From positions 163,810,806 to 163,874,805 of the forward strand of contig CM035413.1 of assembly GCA_020310875.1 (NCBI GenBank): a stretch of DNA of 64,000 nt, written 5' to 3'. Position 1 is the first letter of the stretch, and the number at the start of each line of letters is the position of its first letter. Below, piece after piece: positions 42,851-54,290 of the stretch. The notes under the pieces are model-generated. The model ran no database searches, was not told the DNA's origin, and was given only the letters and a program-made list of their open reading frames with translations. The stretch is from Ceratopteris richardii (Eukaryota > Streptophyta > Polypodiopsida > Polypodiales > Pteridaceae). The translations under genes and the position numbers were made by a program.

Positions 42851-44159
42851 GAGGGCAGTTACAAGTACTATAGATCTCTCTATATTCTCTTGTAGTTTTG
42901 TATATTTTACTGGTACAACATTTTAAGGGTGGGATAGTTGTTGTCCAAACACAAGTTGAGGTTGGGGTAGCTCTGATACTCACATGGCATTTGAACTAGT
43001 GGAGGTCCTTGATATGGAACAAATATATGTCCCAAAATCTTGCTTATGTCATAGTATTGGTAGCTTGATGTATGCTATGGTCACAATATAGCTAGCAATA
43101 TCTTATGTTATGGGAGTTATGACAAAATTTTGTAACTTCCTAAAAATCATTCCTAGGGATTAGTCGAAGGATGCTGAGGTATGTAAGCATTAGGGGAAAA
43201 TATGAGCCCCATTCAAGCCTTTTAAGGAATGGGATTAAAATTGTTAATTTTCATGATTAGGGAGCCACACAAAACTACTAGTGGTTTTACTTGTTAAAAT
43301 ATTATTTCTCAAAACTATGCTCAATCTGATGGGACTTGTGGAGGTTCTTGTCCATTTAATCTTTGTCATGGACGGTCAGGATTAGGATGGGAATGTCTAG
43401 CAAAAAAGGACAAAACTTGCCCTCTTGAATGACTCATATGTGGAGTGTGCTTGATAGAAAACGACAAAGGCAATGTGTAGTTTGGGAGTGTGACTGGCAA
43501 AAAATGACAAAATAGAAATCCGAGAGTCACGTCGTCCATCTTCGAGGGATAATTGGAGCCGTTCAATTCTCCCTAGATCCAATGGATCACAACATAATGG
43601 CTTGACAACCACTAGATGGAGCCACAATTGAATGGCTACAATCGACTGCACAAATGCCTAGCAAATAAGGACAAAACGTCTTTGAATTTGCACCAAGAAG
43701 AATGTGAACCGTTCAATGCATCATCTAACCAACAATCGATAGCTGATGGAATAATTACCTTTATAAATTGAAAGAGAACCATTAGACTTTTGCTTCATCC
43801 AATGGTGTAGATCGAATGCGACTATGTAATTGTGATTTAATCATAGCCTTTAGATTTTCACATAAATCCAAGGGTTGTGGTTACAAGATGAAGCTTTGAA
43901 AACCATGTATCAAGGAGAACTAGTGGTTTCTACCCTTCAATACCATCTTTGACCACAAAAAAACAAGGGAACCCTATGTCTAGACTAGGGGATTAGTGAA
44001 CTAGACTGTGGCCACTGCTCACATCCTATTGGTGGATCACTAATCACTCCTCAAGCTAAAAGGCCCAAGGAGGGTTCATTTTCCCCTAATGGTGCTACCA
44101 AGGATAAGAAATTGATGTATGGTCATGGAATGGATTCAATACTTGCTTATAAAAAATTT
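42851..44159. other. No gene seen
   Basis: AT-rich, stop-dense sequence. Between 43,370 and 43,700 a phrase of the type TTGGCAAAAAATGACAAA/GCAAAAAAGGACAAAACTTGCC recurs loosely, without coding potential. It may be old LTR or leader sequence. Confidence 0.4.
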
Positions 44160-44560
44160 GACTACGTTGCATGTCTAGATACCTCACATATATGTTTTTA
44201 ATTTTGCACGTGGTGCAATTTCTTGGAGATCAAAGCTCCAAGAATGCAATTTAGTGTCCACAACCAAAGTAAATTACATTGAATCTAGTGGAGCATGCAA
44301 AAAGTAGTGGTTATCTGCTTCGCCATTCAACATCATATCCAAAACCATTCGTGTGATAGTTAGGGTGTGATTGCATTAGCGAGGAATCAGGTGTACCACA
44401 CAAAGAACAAACACATCAAATTGCATCATTACTTCATTTATGAGTGTCTGTCTAGTGATCGGGTGCATCTAAATAAAAAAAGGTCTTGAGAGATGAGAAT
44501 GGAGTAGATGACTTGACCATGTCACAAAAGATAGATCGATTTCATTGATATTAATCTTGG
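44160..44560 (+). pseudogene. Copia RNase H remnant
   Basis: VFNFARGAISWRSKLQECNL then VSTTKVNYIESSGACKK is the copia RNase H motif (GA-ISW-SKLQ...STTEAEY). A TKHI...YHFI-like follow-on is disturbed by frameshifts (KEQTHQIASLLHL in another frame). Repeat R copy c follows about 200 bp downstream. Confidence 0.7.
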
Positions 44561-44768
44561 TTGATCAGGATCACGTAGACCAGTAATCATGATTTTCTAA
44601 TTCATTTTGGTGCCTCCTACCATACCCATGAAGTAGGAGTTGTCTTCGGGATTACAATGGATGAGTTCTAGGGAACATTGCATTCAGGTGGGAGCTCATT
44701 AGGATTCATGACTACAACTTATGACAAGTTCTAGACAAAATAGAAACCAACAGTTTGATCCTAACTTT

Positions 44769-46320
44769 CCATATGCCAACAAAAACAAATTTTGATCTTT
44801 TATTTATCTAACATTCTTCGCCAGAAAAATAAGGAGGGATTGCTCAACAAAATGTGATCTGATACTTCTACTTCTCACCTCCTCATAAACAATGGAAGAT
44901 GAAATCATTGTCATGGCTATGGATATGAGCTCGATGTTTTCTTTTTCAAAATCATAATGTGGTTGTATTAACCCTCGCACACATATGATAGCTGCATTTT
45001 CATTATTTAAAATTTTTTCATAATCCTACCATCAGCATGTAGTGTATTGAACTACAAAAGTATTTCAACATAAGATACAATGGAACGGAAAAGAAGCAAA
45101 CAAATGTGGACAAAATCTATAACCCTGAAAGGCCAGATTCCCTCTTCAGAATAATGTTTTTCATTCCGGCCTTGGATATCTAATGATGGTTGGATGCTGA
45201 GTTTCTTCTCTCGAAATAATATGGGCTTTAGACATGCAAAGCATGAAAGGTGATGGAAGGATAGAACAGTGTAACCAACAATGTCCAATCCAAATGCATA
45301 TGGGCGGAAGGACATCCTAGATTTCCGAACTTACGTCCATTTACATAAAAGCTATTCTACGAAATAATCTAAACCAGAAAGCAAAGTCCATTTCAGGCTT
45401 TATGTAAAATCCGACATTGACAAGAAACAAAGGCGCATTCCGCTTTCCTGTAAATCTGACATTGACAACAATTCAGCAGATGCGTTAGCTTAGACGAATC
45501 CCTTGGTCCGCATTGACAGACAATGCGGAGAAGAGATAGTGAACTTGTTGATAATCAATCTAAACTAGTTCACGCTGTGAGACGTTTCATTATAAAGACT
45601 ACTATATTAACGTTTCGACGTCATTTTGTTCAAACAGGATCCTTGAATTCTTGAATAGCATGTGATACATTATGATTCTTTGAGCTCTGCATAACAGAAA
45701 AAAGCACAGTGAATGCAATTGGCTTAACTTGTGAGAAGAATGCCATCAAATAATTCGATTTAGCAACCTCATAACATTCCTCTTAACGTAGGCGTACGTT
45801 GATAGCAGAAATCTTAGCCGCTTCAGAGTGATCTCTTGGAAAGCAGTTAAACAGATATGGGTGGAGAATCTTTCACTGAATACGAATCAGTTAAGTACAT
45901 ATTTGCACTGTAATTAATTGAATAAGTAATTAATTCAGTGATTAAATAAGCAATTAATTAAGTGATTAAAGAAGCAATTAATGAAGTGATTAAAGAAGCA
46001 ATTAATTAAGTGATTAAATAAGTAGTTAAGCAGAGTATTATGAGTTGTGCGCATGCGAGCGGGATTGAGACAGTTGCCTGAGATCTTGAATATAATATAA
46101 CCGCTACGGAACTCCTCGGAAACAGATGAAAGGATTCGCAGAGCTAAACGAGATCCCGCACAAATTCATTGGATTATTAGATTACGCGAATCCGTAATCA
46201 TGGCAACAATAATTAAGTAAGTTAATTATTTGTACCTTGGAAATCTGTCGGGTATTTTACATTCCGGAATGATTCATTCGATACAAAGTAATCAAGTGGA
46301 AGCTGCTACATAATCATATA
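44769..46320 (+). repeat. Dispersed repeat R, copy c (putative 3' LTR)
   Basis: The longest copy of R, colinear with 861-2130 and positioned downstream of copia RNase H. It ends in a zone (46130-46320) shared with 24597-24780. A local tandem array sits at 45918-46025. Confidence 0.55.
45918..46025. repeat. Short tandem array, about 24-bp unit
   Basis: Units of the form AATTAATTAAGTGATTAAAGAAGC repeat about four to five times with small changes. Copy a of R has only a degenerate trace at 2040-2085, so the array expanded in this copy. Confidence 0.8.
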
Positions 46321-49300
46321 CGAGCATTTAAACAGTTCAAAGAGAGGATTGAGGTCTTCCATATCAGCTCAAAGAATCCGCACAGTCGAATGGTAACTGT
46401 AGAGCAGTCCTCCACATTAGAAATATGCTGATGACTGTTGCTACTTTACTTTGTTCGAGACGGCACCTGCTGAAAAGCTGTGAACCTTTAATCTCTAGTC
46501 TTTGAAAATCCTGGTGTCCTGGATGTAGAAATATCCGTCGACTGCTTATGATATGAATACTGAGATGTTTTTATATTAGTAATGTTTTAAGATATGACCG
46601 ACTTTGTGTGTAGACAAAGACGATAATATTGGTTAATTATTGTAGTATCTTAAACAAACGAGCATATTATCATGTGCGGATGCTTGTACCTCAAATCTTA
46701 AAAATGGGCGAAAAAACTATGTAAATTTTATGTACATTTACTGTAGTAAAATAAAAATCACACTTCTTGCGGCAAAGAATTACCTCAAATATTAAAGCAT
46801 ATAATTATAGGGCTACATATATACCTATGAATACATATGTAAAAGAAATAAATAAATAAGTGAACAAATCTTGAAGTATGTGTATTCGTTACATTTAGCA
46901 TGTATTTTTTATAGGAACTAAAAATGATACTGTCTTTAAACTTATGTTGATTCAAAAAAGATTTGTAATAAATAGGAGCTCATATATAGACTCCAAGCTA
47001 GGCACATTGGCTACTAGCCCTTCTCCCAAGCTAGGCACATTAGCTACTAGCCCTTCTCCCATATACACGTAGTGATGGTTCTTTATCCCATACACAGGTA
47101 GTGATCGTCTCTCTAGACCGATGTCTAACATGGAATAGTGTAGATAAACTCTTTACTCGCATTAAAGGTAGATGATGATCATTTTGGTTGAAGAACTTCC
47201 AAAATAACTTCACGACTTTCTAAATCTTTATCGGATCGGTCAATGTGTACAATTTGGAACTGAATCCTTCTCTAAAACTAAGGTTTCATTTAAAATTCTC
47301 TAAAACTTGTTGTGGTTGTAATTTTGGCTGAATCATGCACTTCTTCCTCTCGATTTTCTTGTGCCTCTTCCACACCATTTTTTGTTTTGGACTTTTTGAT
47401 GGTTGTCTTACTGATTTTGATAGACTTCTCTTACTCTTCATCCGTGTGCACCTCTTCCATACCTACCTCCTCTTCCTTTCCCTACATCTAAGAGTTGATT
47501 TTGCCCATTCATAGATTTATCTCATCTAAGGTTAAGTTCTTCAACGACCATGGGTGATAGTAATCGATCATAATCATGCATTTTGTATATAACATACATA
47601 GGAATTGTAAACAATCTTCATTTATCATCATCTCTTATGAATATATAGTAGCATATGTTGTGTTATGATGAACATAACGTTTCTATTTTTCTCCTCGAAC
47701 ATTTTGGATACACTTTTTGAGCATCTGTATGGTTTTCTCATCCACTTCAAGCCTTTGTTTAGTAAAATCGCCATTGCCCATAAAGATTCTCCCATTAAAA
47801 TTGTTAGTTCTAAATGACCATGGTTGATATCTATTTCTCTTCAACTTCTCAATCTAATTTTTAATCTCTACTATTGTTTTCTAGTGAGATTATTTTATTC
47901 TCATTTGATAATTATTTGAGAATATAGGTGTGATATTACCTGTGGGATTGATTTCTTTTGATTGAAATGTTGGCTCACTTGTTACAAAGATGATCCACGT
48001 TGATGTTGGCTTCAATCCGCGTTTTTTCTTGTTTCAAAGTTTCAAGTTGGATCTTACTTGATTTAGTAGAATTTGTTCTCTCTTAAAGCTTTTCCATGAA
48101 TGGAAGTCTATGTGGTTCTATACAAAAACTTGTCAATTGCAGATTGCTTACTGATGGAACCTTTGAAGATTAGATTTATTGCATTCTTAGTAAACTTTAA
48201 AAGCTTCGAGTGATCTTTGAAAAGCTTAATTTGGACTATCTTGCTCCAAGGAACCTATACTACAAGGTACACTATCCTAGTTAATTTAGTGTTGACACAA
48301 CACACAAGCAATTACTTTCAGCATAGAGATGATAAGGATATGCAATTTGAGTTAGTAAAACTAGAATCTATAAACTTTTCATTGTTTGTATTTATGTTAC
48401 AACTATATGCTACAATATAGAGAAGTGGTGACTACAAGATGACTATGTACTAGTCTCATTTTATACATGATACATATATACACTATTTGAGAGAACACCC
48501 TGAAAAACATAAGATAAAGAGATGATATTTGAATCAATTATAATATAAGTTCTTTCAAGTAAATGCTAGGATGAAGCAATAAAGAGTGATTGTATGTAGA
48601 GAAACACTATAGACAAAAGATACATTGACTCTAATTAATAATACTAGATATATATGGGTGGATAATGAGTCTTTGATAGCTTGAACTTGCTCTCACACCT
48701 TCAACTTACCTTAAGATGTTGGATTCTTGCTTTAAATAGCTATGAAATCCATGGAATTGAGCTTTGTGACTCCTTAAACTGTATTTTAGGTCCCAAGCTC
48801 TTGTTGCTTTTACTTCTTTTGCTTTGACCAAGGCTTTGAAATCAGTTAGAGCTTGCTCTCATCAACCTTAATTCTCAACAACTAAGCATTTCAATGCCTA
48901 AATACCCTTTCGAACCATGATCCTATAATTCAAGAACCAAAATGATAACAACCGGCATTGAATTTGATATTGGATGTTGTTATAGAAAAATTGAGGACTT
49001 GAGACGTGTATTTCGATCCCAATCATCATAATTTATGTCTAAATATCCATCTCTATGAAAAATTATGTACACAAATCCATAACAATATGCGTTCAAATCA
49101 AAGGGAGCCTCCAAGCTCCTTGTAGCACAGGTTATCTTTGTGGATGGCATCACAATGCATCTCTCCAAATATTTATGTAGACATTTAAATAAATGCAAAA
49201 AACTAGAGAACAAAGAGTAGGAGTTTTCTAAATGCAGGTTTCACAAATGGGCGGTCTAAATATAGTTCATGGCCAACCATGCCATGATAGCACTAAAGGC

Positions 49301-49599
49301 CAATTCGCTCAATGTAAACTATGGTAGAAAAAGCAAAGAATAATAAAGGATATATGAGTGTAAGTATACAAACAACATGCTTAAAGAGAGGACACAAGAA
49401 ACCATTGGAGAGGACATATTCTCAGTTTCAAATTGAAGATATGTGGTTGGTTTGAAAGAGTACAACATGTGTACAACGCTAAGGATCTTGTTCTAGAAAA
49501 TCTTTTGCAATTCCCTTTGTATTGTAAGTGAAGTTTTACAATGCTCTTTTATCATTCCAGTTGTTTTTGTATAACAACATATATGTTTTTGTATTGCAG
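46321..49599. other. No supported gene; minor repeats and a coding-like fragment
   Basis: A 33-bp tandem duplication (CCAAGCTAGGCACATT(G/A)GC) lies at 46993-47058. On the minus strand 47330-47870 shows coding-like, Lys/Glu-rich pieces (KTTIKKSKTKNGVEEAQENR; NNFNGRIFMGNGDFTKQRLE) broken by stops, with no recognisable family. The rest is AT-rich with stops in all frames. Confidence 0.4.
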
Positions 49600-50464
49600 A
49601 TATTTTTCCTTCCAATATTGTGGAGTGGCAACCTGTTGAATGTTTAACAAGAACATTCACAGTTCTTCATAAGGAATATGCAGAACTTATGTATACAGAC
49701 ACTATTCAATTTTTCAATAGCATAGGGTTATTTGTCCATTTTGTAGATTATCAGGTGCCATCAGAAGGAGCTCTTATGGAAATCTTGTACATTTGCTTGC
49801 TTCTTGCATCTTTGCATTAGATTGGGATGCTCCTGATCATTCAACAGTTTCAAGTTTTCTATGCAAAATGAAATTTGGCATCCAAAAGGCAATGTCAGCA
49901 AGCCGAATTTTGAGAAGGATAAAGATTCAATGGTTTCTACCTATTCATGTTTTTGTAGCATGCTTTAAAAACATGTTATTACAGAAAACAAAATCAATGC
50001 GGTTGAATAGGAGAGTCTCTACTTCAGAGATTGATGATGTTTTAGGTACGGAATGCGATAACAAAGAATTTCAAAAGGTAGGTGACATCATTTTATGTAA
50101 AGTTAGTCCAAATTCTCTTTCAATTTCATATCAGATATCTCAACAATCTCTGGTTTTAGAATATGAATACAGAAGGTGGAAAAGAAATCTTCGACTCTGG
50201 ATAGCCTTGGACTCAGAGGAAAGATGTCCAAAATTTGAGTTAGAAGTACTGATTCATCCAGATTTTCAATCTACGAAAATAATTGTCAGTGCAAATTGGA
50301 AACTCAAAAATGTAAGGGAGCTACTAGAATACCTTGATGAGGTATCATCAAAGTTCAAATTCTCAATTGATGATGCAATAGTTAACATTAGATTAGAGAA
50401 AACATTATCTTGCATAACTTGCCTGCCACCTAGGGTGATCAAGTTCCAACCCATAAGATTGTAA
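49600..50464 (+). pseudogene. Unrecognised gene, last exon, with one frameshift
   Basis: Begins after a good acceptor (TTTTTGTATTGCAG at 49586-49599) and is open for about 285 codons to TAA at 50462. One frameshift near 49770 is needed: DYQVPSEG, then SYGNLVHLLASCIFALDWDA in the next frame. The second part (49793-50464) is uninterrupted and coding-like. It is a mixed, globular protein with RRWKRNLRLWIALDSEERC and VSANWKLKNVRELLEYLDEV. No signal, membrane or low-complexity segment is visible. I cannot name the family. It may be the 3' exon of a host gene or a captured fragment. No upstream exon was located. Confidence 0.5.
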
Positions 50465-50586
50465 CAAGTCTAAAAAAAGTTGATTGAATAGAAACCAAGA
50501 CATTCTTGCATAATATATCTCCTTCTTTAAGAAGGTCTTTTTCATACTTCCATTGATTTTTCTTTGTAGGATGGTGACTAAGAATG

Positions 50587-50741
<155 letters not shown>

Positions 50742-50857
50742 CATAACTAGGAATCTTAAAGAGGCTGGAGAACCTGGTGCAAATTCCAAGTCAACTGATA
50801 TTCAAAATATCTAGAGCATGAAGTTTATTCATATTACAGTGTAGATGAGATTAGAGA

Positions 50858-51134
50858 ACATGACCGATTCAAGGGACTAGGGCAATCCGAGATTCTCAGA
50901 TCGTCCTTATCGCTTGAATTGGTCGTGTATTACAAACTACCAAAACATGCTTCAAAACGTGAATTTTGCATTAAGCTTTGACTAATGAGCAATACCACTT
51001 TCCATGTGAACTCATCTTATGCATAGTTGCCTTGAAAGTATGGTATGCCAAAATGGAAAATGACACAACCGATACAAGCAATATGTGCCATCCAAAATTC
51101 TATGATTGCCTGTATCGCTTGTATCGATCGTGTC
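50858..51134. repeat. Palindrome P, copies 1-2
   Basis: Two roughly 72-bp hyphenated palindromes (50858-50929 and 51062-51134) whose ends read ACGACCGATnCAAGCGA / TCGCTTGnATCGGTCGTG. They lie beyond the 3' end of the minus-strand histone-Ulp1 pseudogene. Arms are mutated but complementary over about 25 bp. Confidence 0.75.
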
Positions 51135-51519
51135 ATTAAACTTCCTCTATCCTCCTCACATTTAACTTTTCCATAAGAATAAAGAAAAAACACAAAATAG
51201 ACATTTTGATGATTCTTGAACCATGCAATAAAGTTACTTTTGCTTAATTCTCAAGAGGAACAATTCAACATTATATTATTCAAGGCATATAAACATAGTT
51301 ACAATGACCATCTTCTAGATGAAGACTGGCATAATTACATACAATCTGTACATAAATAAATCTTCCAACATATGTTGGTTACACATAAGATTACAATGTT
51401 AGATTCAAAAAATATAAGGTTTCACCCTTCTTTTCTTTCCTTTTTGGAGCCCTGACGTTTGTGCTGCTTGTGGCCCTTTTTGGAGCCCTAACCTCTACTC
51501 TTATTATTTGGACCATGCT

Positions 51520-53196
51520 TCAATGGGGACTGAATAGGAAAACCTTTCTTTTTTTCTTCAGACTTGTTTTTTTTGGTGGCGGTGGAGGTGAGTTTTGATC
51601 ATAAAGGCATATTGCATGTTTCATAATGGAATTTATTGCTCTCTCCCTGATCAAGATGATCCATGCATCTGGGTAGTCTGACAAGTTTAACTCAAAACTG
51701 TAAAACCTTCTTTCCAAGAACCTTACTGCATTTGCAATCATTGTCTAGCCACATGAGGTGATGTCTTTCTATAATGGCACATGTATTTGAATGTATCAAA
51801 ACCTTTTTGCTTCATTAAATTTAGGAATTCTAGGAAAATTCTGATCAATATGCATTTTAAGAAGCTTAGCAGCACTGCAAGGTAAACTTGAATTCAAAAT
51901 GGATAGCAAAGCTTTAAAATACAACACCAAAATGTAAGGCAAGGCTTACACTTTGCAATTTCCATGTTGTGATTGGAGGGAATTCATGAAAAGTGTTTGA
52001 TATTCATTGAAGTCAATGATAATAAGACTAAATTGGCCCTTGATAATGAGTGGCATGTAAAGATAAATTCTCTATTAAAAAGAATGTTAATTATTTCAAA
52101 ATGAAGATGAATACTTACTTTTCAATATAGGGGTAGATAATATATTCTACCCCTTCTGTAAAATGCTTAAGAAATAATTTCACATCTCCCTACTTATAGA
52201 AAAAGCACTGAGTCACAAGAGGATCTATGATGAAAACTTTTCTTGAAATTGCTTCTTCACATTGTTGCAGAAGGAGCCTAGAATTTAAGAAATATAAATT
52301 CATTATAAGAAATACCAAATTAAGGAAAACATGAGCATTTTATGGCCTATAGATAATACCTGAGTGCAATATTGACTATGCTATCAGATATTTCAACATT
52401 GAAGTCTCTCAGCATTTTTTTGTCTTCTGCTCTTATATCAAGCATAAATTCCTCTTGCCATGGCATTGTAGCATTTACTATCACTTTCCCATCTCCTTTC
52501 TTAAGAAGTTCTTTATTTGCCTTTTGCAGCTTCTGAATTTGGTTCAGGATAACATTTTCCTCTGACAACAAACCCTACTTTTTCTTCTTCTCCTCACATT
52601 TTGTTGCATTTCTTGTTTCATGATCATGAGGGACCTGAGGATGGACCTATTCAATTACAATTGATGACTTAGGTACTCGTGCCGGAGGTATATTGAGAAT
52701 ATCAAAGAACTTTTGATCATGGTTCTCAATAGGCACAATAGATTTATAAAACTTATATCTGAGCCTTGATACAATCACATAATCTTTTGCCATCAATGTC
52801 ACCCTGTGACAATGAGATGCACATAAATAAGCATCATTCATGAAGTCGATTTCAAAGTCTTCTACAGCTTCTTGCAAGCATAGAAGAGCTTGAGTTTGCC
52901 ACTTCATGTTTATGAAGGATGTGGTCTTCATCATGGAACAGAGATTTGCTGAAATTTTCTTGACAACTCTCAGGAAAGGAAGTCTAGGGATAAGAAGTCC
53001 CACAGACTTTTGAGCCCTTCTTATCTCCTTCAAATACTTAACGTGGTAACGGACCCTTTTTTTTTGAAGACTTCTCTAATGTATCAGGGCCTTGACTAGT
53101 TGTCTAGGGAGAAGGTCCCTTGTCATCTTTATTTTGGCAATTTTGCTCTTGATTTTGAGGGTACAACTTCCTTGTTGTCTTCTGTGTCCTAACCAT
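51520..53196 (-). pseudogene. Histone H3/CENP-A-like fold fused to a Ulp1-type (C48) cysteine protease, multi-exon, disabled
   Basis: The start at 53196 reads MVRTQKTTRK, like the H3 tail MARTKQTARK. After a variable tail and one frameshift in an A-run (about 53060) comes the fold: EIRRAQKSVGLLIPRLPF, a long loop 1 with W, then ALLCLQEAVEDF, LCASHCHRVTLMAKD. The same frame continues through a coiled-coil linker (NQIQKLQKANKELLKKG) into a Ulp1 domain: ISDSIVNIALR at the exon end (52360). Exon 2 is 52277-52119. Exon 3 is about 52069-51952 (GQFSLIIIDF in place of G-H-W-x-L). The last exon starts near 51864 with VPL*KDITSCG, where Cys is codon 51751-51753 and the catalytic Gln codon is TAG. Six TAGs and one TGA disable it. 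The His site is Gln. Confidence 0.72.
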
Positions 53197-53282
53197 AAGC
53201 TGCATAAAAAAGAGATTAAAGCTTAGAATAAATTTGAAACAAAAATAACTAATGTAAAAATCCTTTCACAAAGCACTCAAGA

Positions 53283-53743
53283 CACACGACCGATGCAAGC
53301 GATTAGGGTCATCTGGAAATCCCCAGATGTCCCTAATCACTTGTATCGGTCATGTTGGAAAATGGTTGATTATAGAAGACATTTAAAAATCAAGAAAACT
53401 AATTTTAAGAACCTATCACAAAGCACCCAAGACAATTGATCCAAGCGGTTTGGTTCATCCAAAAATCCCGGGATGTCCGTAGTCGCTTGTATCTGTCCTG
53501 TTGTATATGGTTGATAAAGGAAAAAATATAAAAAGCAAAAAAAAAGAACTAATTTCAAAACCCTTTCACAAAGCAATCAAGAAACACAACCGATGTAAGC
53601 GATTAGGGTCATCCAAAAATCACTAGATGTCGCTAATCGCTTGTATCAGTTGTGTTATAAAATGGTTGATTATGATGATCCATCCAAGGGATTAGGGGCA
53701 TCCAAAACTTCCTGATGTCACTAATCACTTGGATCGATCGTGT
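53283..53743. repeat. Palindrome P, copies 3-6 (intergenic cluster)
   Basis: Copies at 53283-53356, 53431-53503, 53583-53656 and 53674-53743 in the shared upstream region between the two divergent genes. Copies 3-5 are spaced about 150 bp apart and share flanking AAAnCCTTTCACAAAGCA(C/A)TCAAGA, so the tandem unit is larger than the palindrome. Confidence 0.85.
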
Positions 53744-53913
53744 ACAAGCTCTTATGATCCATCATACCTCACACAAAATGTGGTAAGATTTGAAAAGCAA
53801 GAAAAAAACTTGAAGGCAACGACAAGTCAGTGCTAGCAAAGAGTTCACAAAAAAATGAAAAAAAATGGATAGAGGAGATTAAATAGGTATGTCGAATGAG
53901 ATAACCTTTGGTG

Positions 53914-54085
53914 ACACATGGTAGCCTCTGATTGGTCCACATCATCTAGCCATTGCGAATCCCAACATACAATGCCATGTGGCATCATTTGAGTCGACCA
54001 CATCATCTACGTGTTGTGATTCCCAATGTATGTTTGCCACATGGCACTTCTTGATTGATTCACATCATGTGAGCATTACGGGTCC
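53914..54085 (+). promoter_or_regulatory. Three tandem upstream units, about 62 bp each
   Basis: Units start near 53914, 53975 and 54038 with (C)ACATGG(T/C)A, contain CACATCATCTA or CACATCATGTG and GATTCCCAA or GAATCCCAA, and end just before the TATA box at 54094. Their position suggests enhancer-like repeats of the plus-strand gene. Function is inferred from location only. Confidence 0.5.
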
Positions 54086-54093
54086 TCCTCGAC

Positions 54094-54101
54094 TATAAAT
54101 A
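54094..54101 (+). promoter_or_regulatory. TATA box of the plus-strand gene
   Basis: GACTATAAATATCAG is a canonical plant TATA box. A CT-rich, ATG-free leader (54105-54180) follows. The first long-frame ATG is at 54291. Palindrome copy 7 (54183-54255) lies in the 5' leader. Confidence 0.6.
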
Positions 54102-54182
54102 TCAGTCCCCTTCACCATTTCACACTTTCAACATTCATAGAATTTCTCTCTTCATCACCCTTCATACTTGTGCGTTATACCC

Positions 54183-54255
54183 GATACGACCGATACATGT
54201 GATTAGACGCATTGGACCGACCTTTGACTAGCTTGTCGCTTGCATCGGTTGTGTT
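54183..54255. repeat. Palindrome P, copy 7 (5' leader of the plus-strand gene)
   Basis: ATACGACCGATACATGTGAT...TCGCTTGCATCGGTTGTG. If transcribed, it would place a hairpin about 90 nt after the presumed start of transcription. Confidence 0.75.
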
Positions 54256-54290
54256 CTGCAATAGGCCACATTAGAATAACTAGAGCTGAG

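Noticed and set aside
51745..53106. TAG recoded as glutamine in a live gene
   Set aside because: The catalytic His site is also changed and frameshifts are present. Decay by C-to-T change in CAG explains the pattern more simply.
52647..53196. Ordinary replication-type histone H3 gene
   Set aside because: Loop 1 is enlarged, the tail is unlike canonical H3 beyond the first ten residues, and the frame continues into a protease-like domain.
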